Source: Gammaproteobacteria bacterium (GTDB lineage: Bacteria; Pseudomonadota; Gammaproteobacteria; SZUA-229). Taken from it: a DNA stretch of 5,127 bases. How positions within the stretch are numbered: the stretch's first letter is position 1; each line of letters opens with the position of its first letter. Location: positions 1 to 5,127 of the forward strand of contig JAESSQ010000121.1 of assembly GCA_016764035.1 (NCBI GenBank), read 5' to 3'. The position numbers were made by a program, and so were the translations under genes. The notes under the pieces were generated by a model that was given only the letters and a program-made list of their open reading frames with translations, had not been told where the DNA came from and ran no database searches. Positions 4,677 to 5,127 of the stretch are shown piece by piece.

Positions 4677-5127
4677 GACGTCACCTCCCCGGCCATAGAG
4701 TCCGTCGCGCGCCTAGAAGCAAGCTCCAACAACTCGGGTACGGCCTCTATATACCAATAAGTGTTCGCCGGATTGGCGTGACCAAGATAGGTGCAGAGCT
4801 TTATCATCTCGCTGTCTGGGTTCTTGCCTGTGCGGTACCAGTTAATCAGCGTTCGGACGGCAAAACTGTGACGTAAATCGTGAATACGCGGCCCGCGTCC
4901 GTGCCGATGGTATTTTTGCACCGGACGCAGCCCTATAGTCTGGCAAACGGAGGCAAAATTGTACCGGGCTCCGCAATCAGTCATTCGTTCACCGCGATCC
5001 GATACGAAGAACGGCTCCGGATGGCGACCGAGAAGCCTGTCTCTCTCCCGAGCATAAGCTGACAGGTGCCACCTAGCGCTTTCAGAAAGTGGAAGCAGGC
5101 GTTCTTTGCCAAGTTTCCCGCGACGCA
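4673..5127 (-). CDS. ritB: RIT element tyrosine recombinase, second position, N-terminus beyond the right edge
   Basis: The frame is open from the window edge through 150 codons to TGA at 4675-4673. An internal ATG at 4984 might be taken as the start, but the 47 codons before it continue the family sequence: RRGKLGKERLLPL (the beta-hairpin lysine region), HLSAYARERDRLLGRHPEPFFVS, then DRGERMTDCGARYNF. The true start therefore lies outside the window. Catalytic residues visible are H82 and R85 in PRIHDLRHSFAV, H116 in TYLGHA and Y125 in NTYWY, counted from the first full codon at the edge. The first catalytic Arg is outside. The C-terminus (YIEAVPELLELA) is typical of RIT second-position recombinases. 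It overlaps RitC by four bases, and both should be required for movement of the element. Confidence 0.92.
   Translation of the reverse strand, partial: RRGKLGKERLLPLSESARWHLSAYARERDRLLGRHPEPFFVSDRGERMTDCGARYNFASVCQTIGLRPVQKYHRHGRGPRIHDLRHSFAVRTLINWYRTGKNPDSEMIKLCTYLGHANPANTYWYIEAVPELLELASRRATDSMAGEVTS

Larger units (their letters stand above)
3572..5127 (-). mobile_element. RIT (recombinase in trio) element, RitC end plus part of RitB
   Basis: Two different tyrosine recombinase genes in the same direction, coupled by an ATGA overlap, and a repeat-rich terminus that interrupts another gene are the marks of a RIT element. Such elements carry three recombinases in the order RitA-RitB-RitC. Only RitC and the C-terminal half of RitB are in the window. 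RitA and the far terminus should follow to the right. The exact left boundary is uncertain by about 30 bases because the terminal palindrome merges with ardC sequence. Confidence 0.8.

Noticed and set aside
4673..4984. A separate 103-residue recombinase gene starting at ATG 4984
   Set aside because: Family sequence continues in frame for 47 codons upstream to the window edge, so this is the C-terminal part of RitB with an internal Met.

Overview
The window looks like accessory, mobile-element-rich DNA from a Gram-negative bacterium, most likely a proteobacterium. This is inferred from a CsrA-type regulator, an ArdC-type zincin fragment, a recombinase-in-trio (RIT) element and a Rap1a/Tai-like secreted protein. 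I cannot fix the genus. The left 3 kb is clearly AT-richer than the RIT part at the right, so the region looks like a mosaic of several acquisitions.

Layout. Positions 1-250 (minus) hold the N-terminal part of a small exported protein that may belong to the Rap1a/Tai family. Positions 251-482 hold no gene but carry several related inverted repeats of the form GCC/TAACTT. The best of these, 433-458, has 9-bp arms around an 8-bp centre and lies just in front of a 204-residue tyrosine recombinase (483-1097) that has the whole catalytic set but no N-terminal core-binding domain. Positions 1098-1526 hold no intact gene: there is a decayed reading frame and, just before the next operon, a perfect 9-bp inverted repeat.

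The centre of interest is a tight two-gene unit. A compact DprA/Smf-type Rossmann protein (1527-2207) overlaps a phosphoribosyltransferase (2197-2829), and both probably start at TTG behind good ribosome binding sites. This pairing matches the architecture reported for the ShosTA toxin-antitoxin/anti-phage system (DprA-like antitoxin, PRTase toxin). Next to an integrase it reads as a defence cargo module.

After an unidentified coding remnant (2820-2948), the minus strand carries csrA (3193-2996). Upstream of it is the last 95 codons of an ArdC-family zincin metallopeptidase gene (3571-3284). That gene has been cut inside its HExxH zinc motif by a RIT element that runs off the right edge: RitC (4676-3681) and the C-terminal 150 residues of RitB (5127-4673), coupled by an ATGA overlap. 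The element end is marked by a perfect 16-bp inverted repeat (3566-3599) and a family of CGGCATAAT repeats. The interrupted ardC itself contains a copy of the core of that repeat next to the junction.

Together the genes suggest a mobile backbone (csrA, ardC) carrying a defence cassette with its own recombinase and later hit by a RIT element.
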